Of a stretch of DNA of 5,601 nt, positions 5,486 through 5,601 are shown piece after piece (position 1 is the first letter of the stretch; the number at the start of each line of letters is the position of its first letter). The DNA comes from Clostridia bacterium (GTDB lineage: Bacteria; Bacillota; Clostridia; Oscillospirales; CAG-272): assembly GCA_017958845.1 (NCBI GenBank), contig JAGDBW010000024.1, positions 1 through 5,601 on the forward strand. The letters are read 5' to 3'. The translations under genes and the position numbers were made by a program. Below the pieces are notes generated by a model that was given only the letters and a program-made list of their open reading frames with translations, ran no database searches and was not told the DNA's origin.

Positions 5486-5601
5486 CATGTGGATGACGAC
5501 GATTGTTTGAGAGAACGCCGGCACCCGGAATCCGCCCTCGCCGACGGTTCGCTTCGGTTTTGCCCACTTATGACCGTGTGTTTTGCTCCGTTCGAAGCAA
5601 C
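5486..5601. repeat. Third unit of the ~195-bp repeat array, cut by the window edge
   Basis: It starts with CATG at 5486, a diverged 24-bp lead-in, then the second copy of the 92-bp identical block (5510-5601). The identity is still unbroken at the last base of the window, so the true repeat is longer and the array probably continues. Confidence 0.8.
5510..5601 (+). repeat. 92-bp direct repeat, copy 2
   Basis: Exact copy of 5316-5407 at an offset of 194 bp. The base before it differs (G at 5509, T at 5315), which fixes the left boundary of perfect identity. The right boundary is beyond the window. Confidence 0.95.

Noticed and set aside
5175..5567. A 130-codon - strand open frame across the repeats
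   Set aside because: It crosses both copies of the 92-bp repeat in different frames (offset 194 bp), so it would give unrelated peptides from identical DNA. No ribosome site or family pattern is evident.
5079..5601. Possible CRISPR array
   Set aside because: The identical block is at least 92 bp and the units are about 195 bp, with neighbouring units also related to each other in the intervals. CRISPR repeats are much shorter, with unrelated spacers of uniform length.

Overview
The window looks like chromosomal DNA from a G+C-rich member of the Bacillota, most likely a gut-type clostridium. This is an inference from three things: high-G+C coding DNA with AT-rich sigma-A-like promoters, a regulator/membrane-protein gene pair of the kind clostridia use for sigma/anti-sigma modules, and a very large cytoplasmic glycoside hydrolase of family GH2. 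No sequence search was possible, so the taxonomy is tentative.

Layout from left to right. (1) Positions 2-178, + strand: the C-terminal 58 codons of a calcineurin-like metallophosphoesterase (bacterial Ser/Thr phosphatase type), cut by the left edge. (2) A strong 12-bp hairpin at 225-251 with T-tracts on both strands is shared by the two convergent transcripts. (3) Positions 357-3290, - strand: a complete 977-residue GH2 glycosidase, with its own promoter at about 3420-3462. (4) Positions 3622-4918, - strand: a two-gene operon. The first gene encodes an XRE helix-turn-helix fused to a sigma-70 region 4-like helix-turn-helix. The second overlaps it by 11 nt and encodes a single-pass membrane protein resembling the anti-sigma-type partners of clostridial ECF sigma factors. 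The operon has a recognisable promoter (about 4983-5011) and an intrinsic terminator (3500-3529). (5) From about 5079 to the right edge: no gene, but a tandem series of roughly 195-bp repeats. Two copies share an exactly identical 92-bp block, a third is diverged, and recurrent hairpins are present. The series runs off the window.

How the parts may work together. The hydrolase is a single-gene transcription unit, probably acting on imported oligosaccharides or glycosides in the cytoplasm; no transporter or sugar regulator is visible next to it. The regulator/membrane pair looks like a signalling module in which an XRE domain stands where a sigma factor would have region 2. It is the most unusual protein-coding feature here. 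The repeat array is the most unusual non-coding feature.
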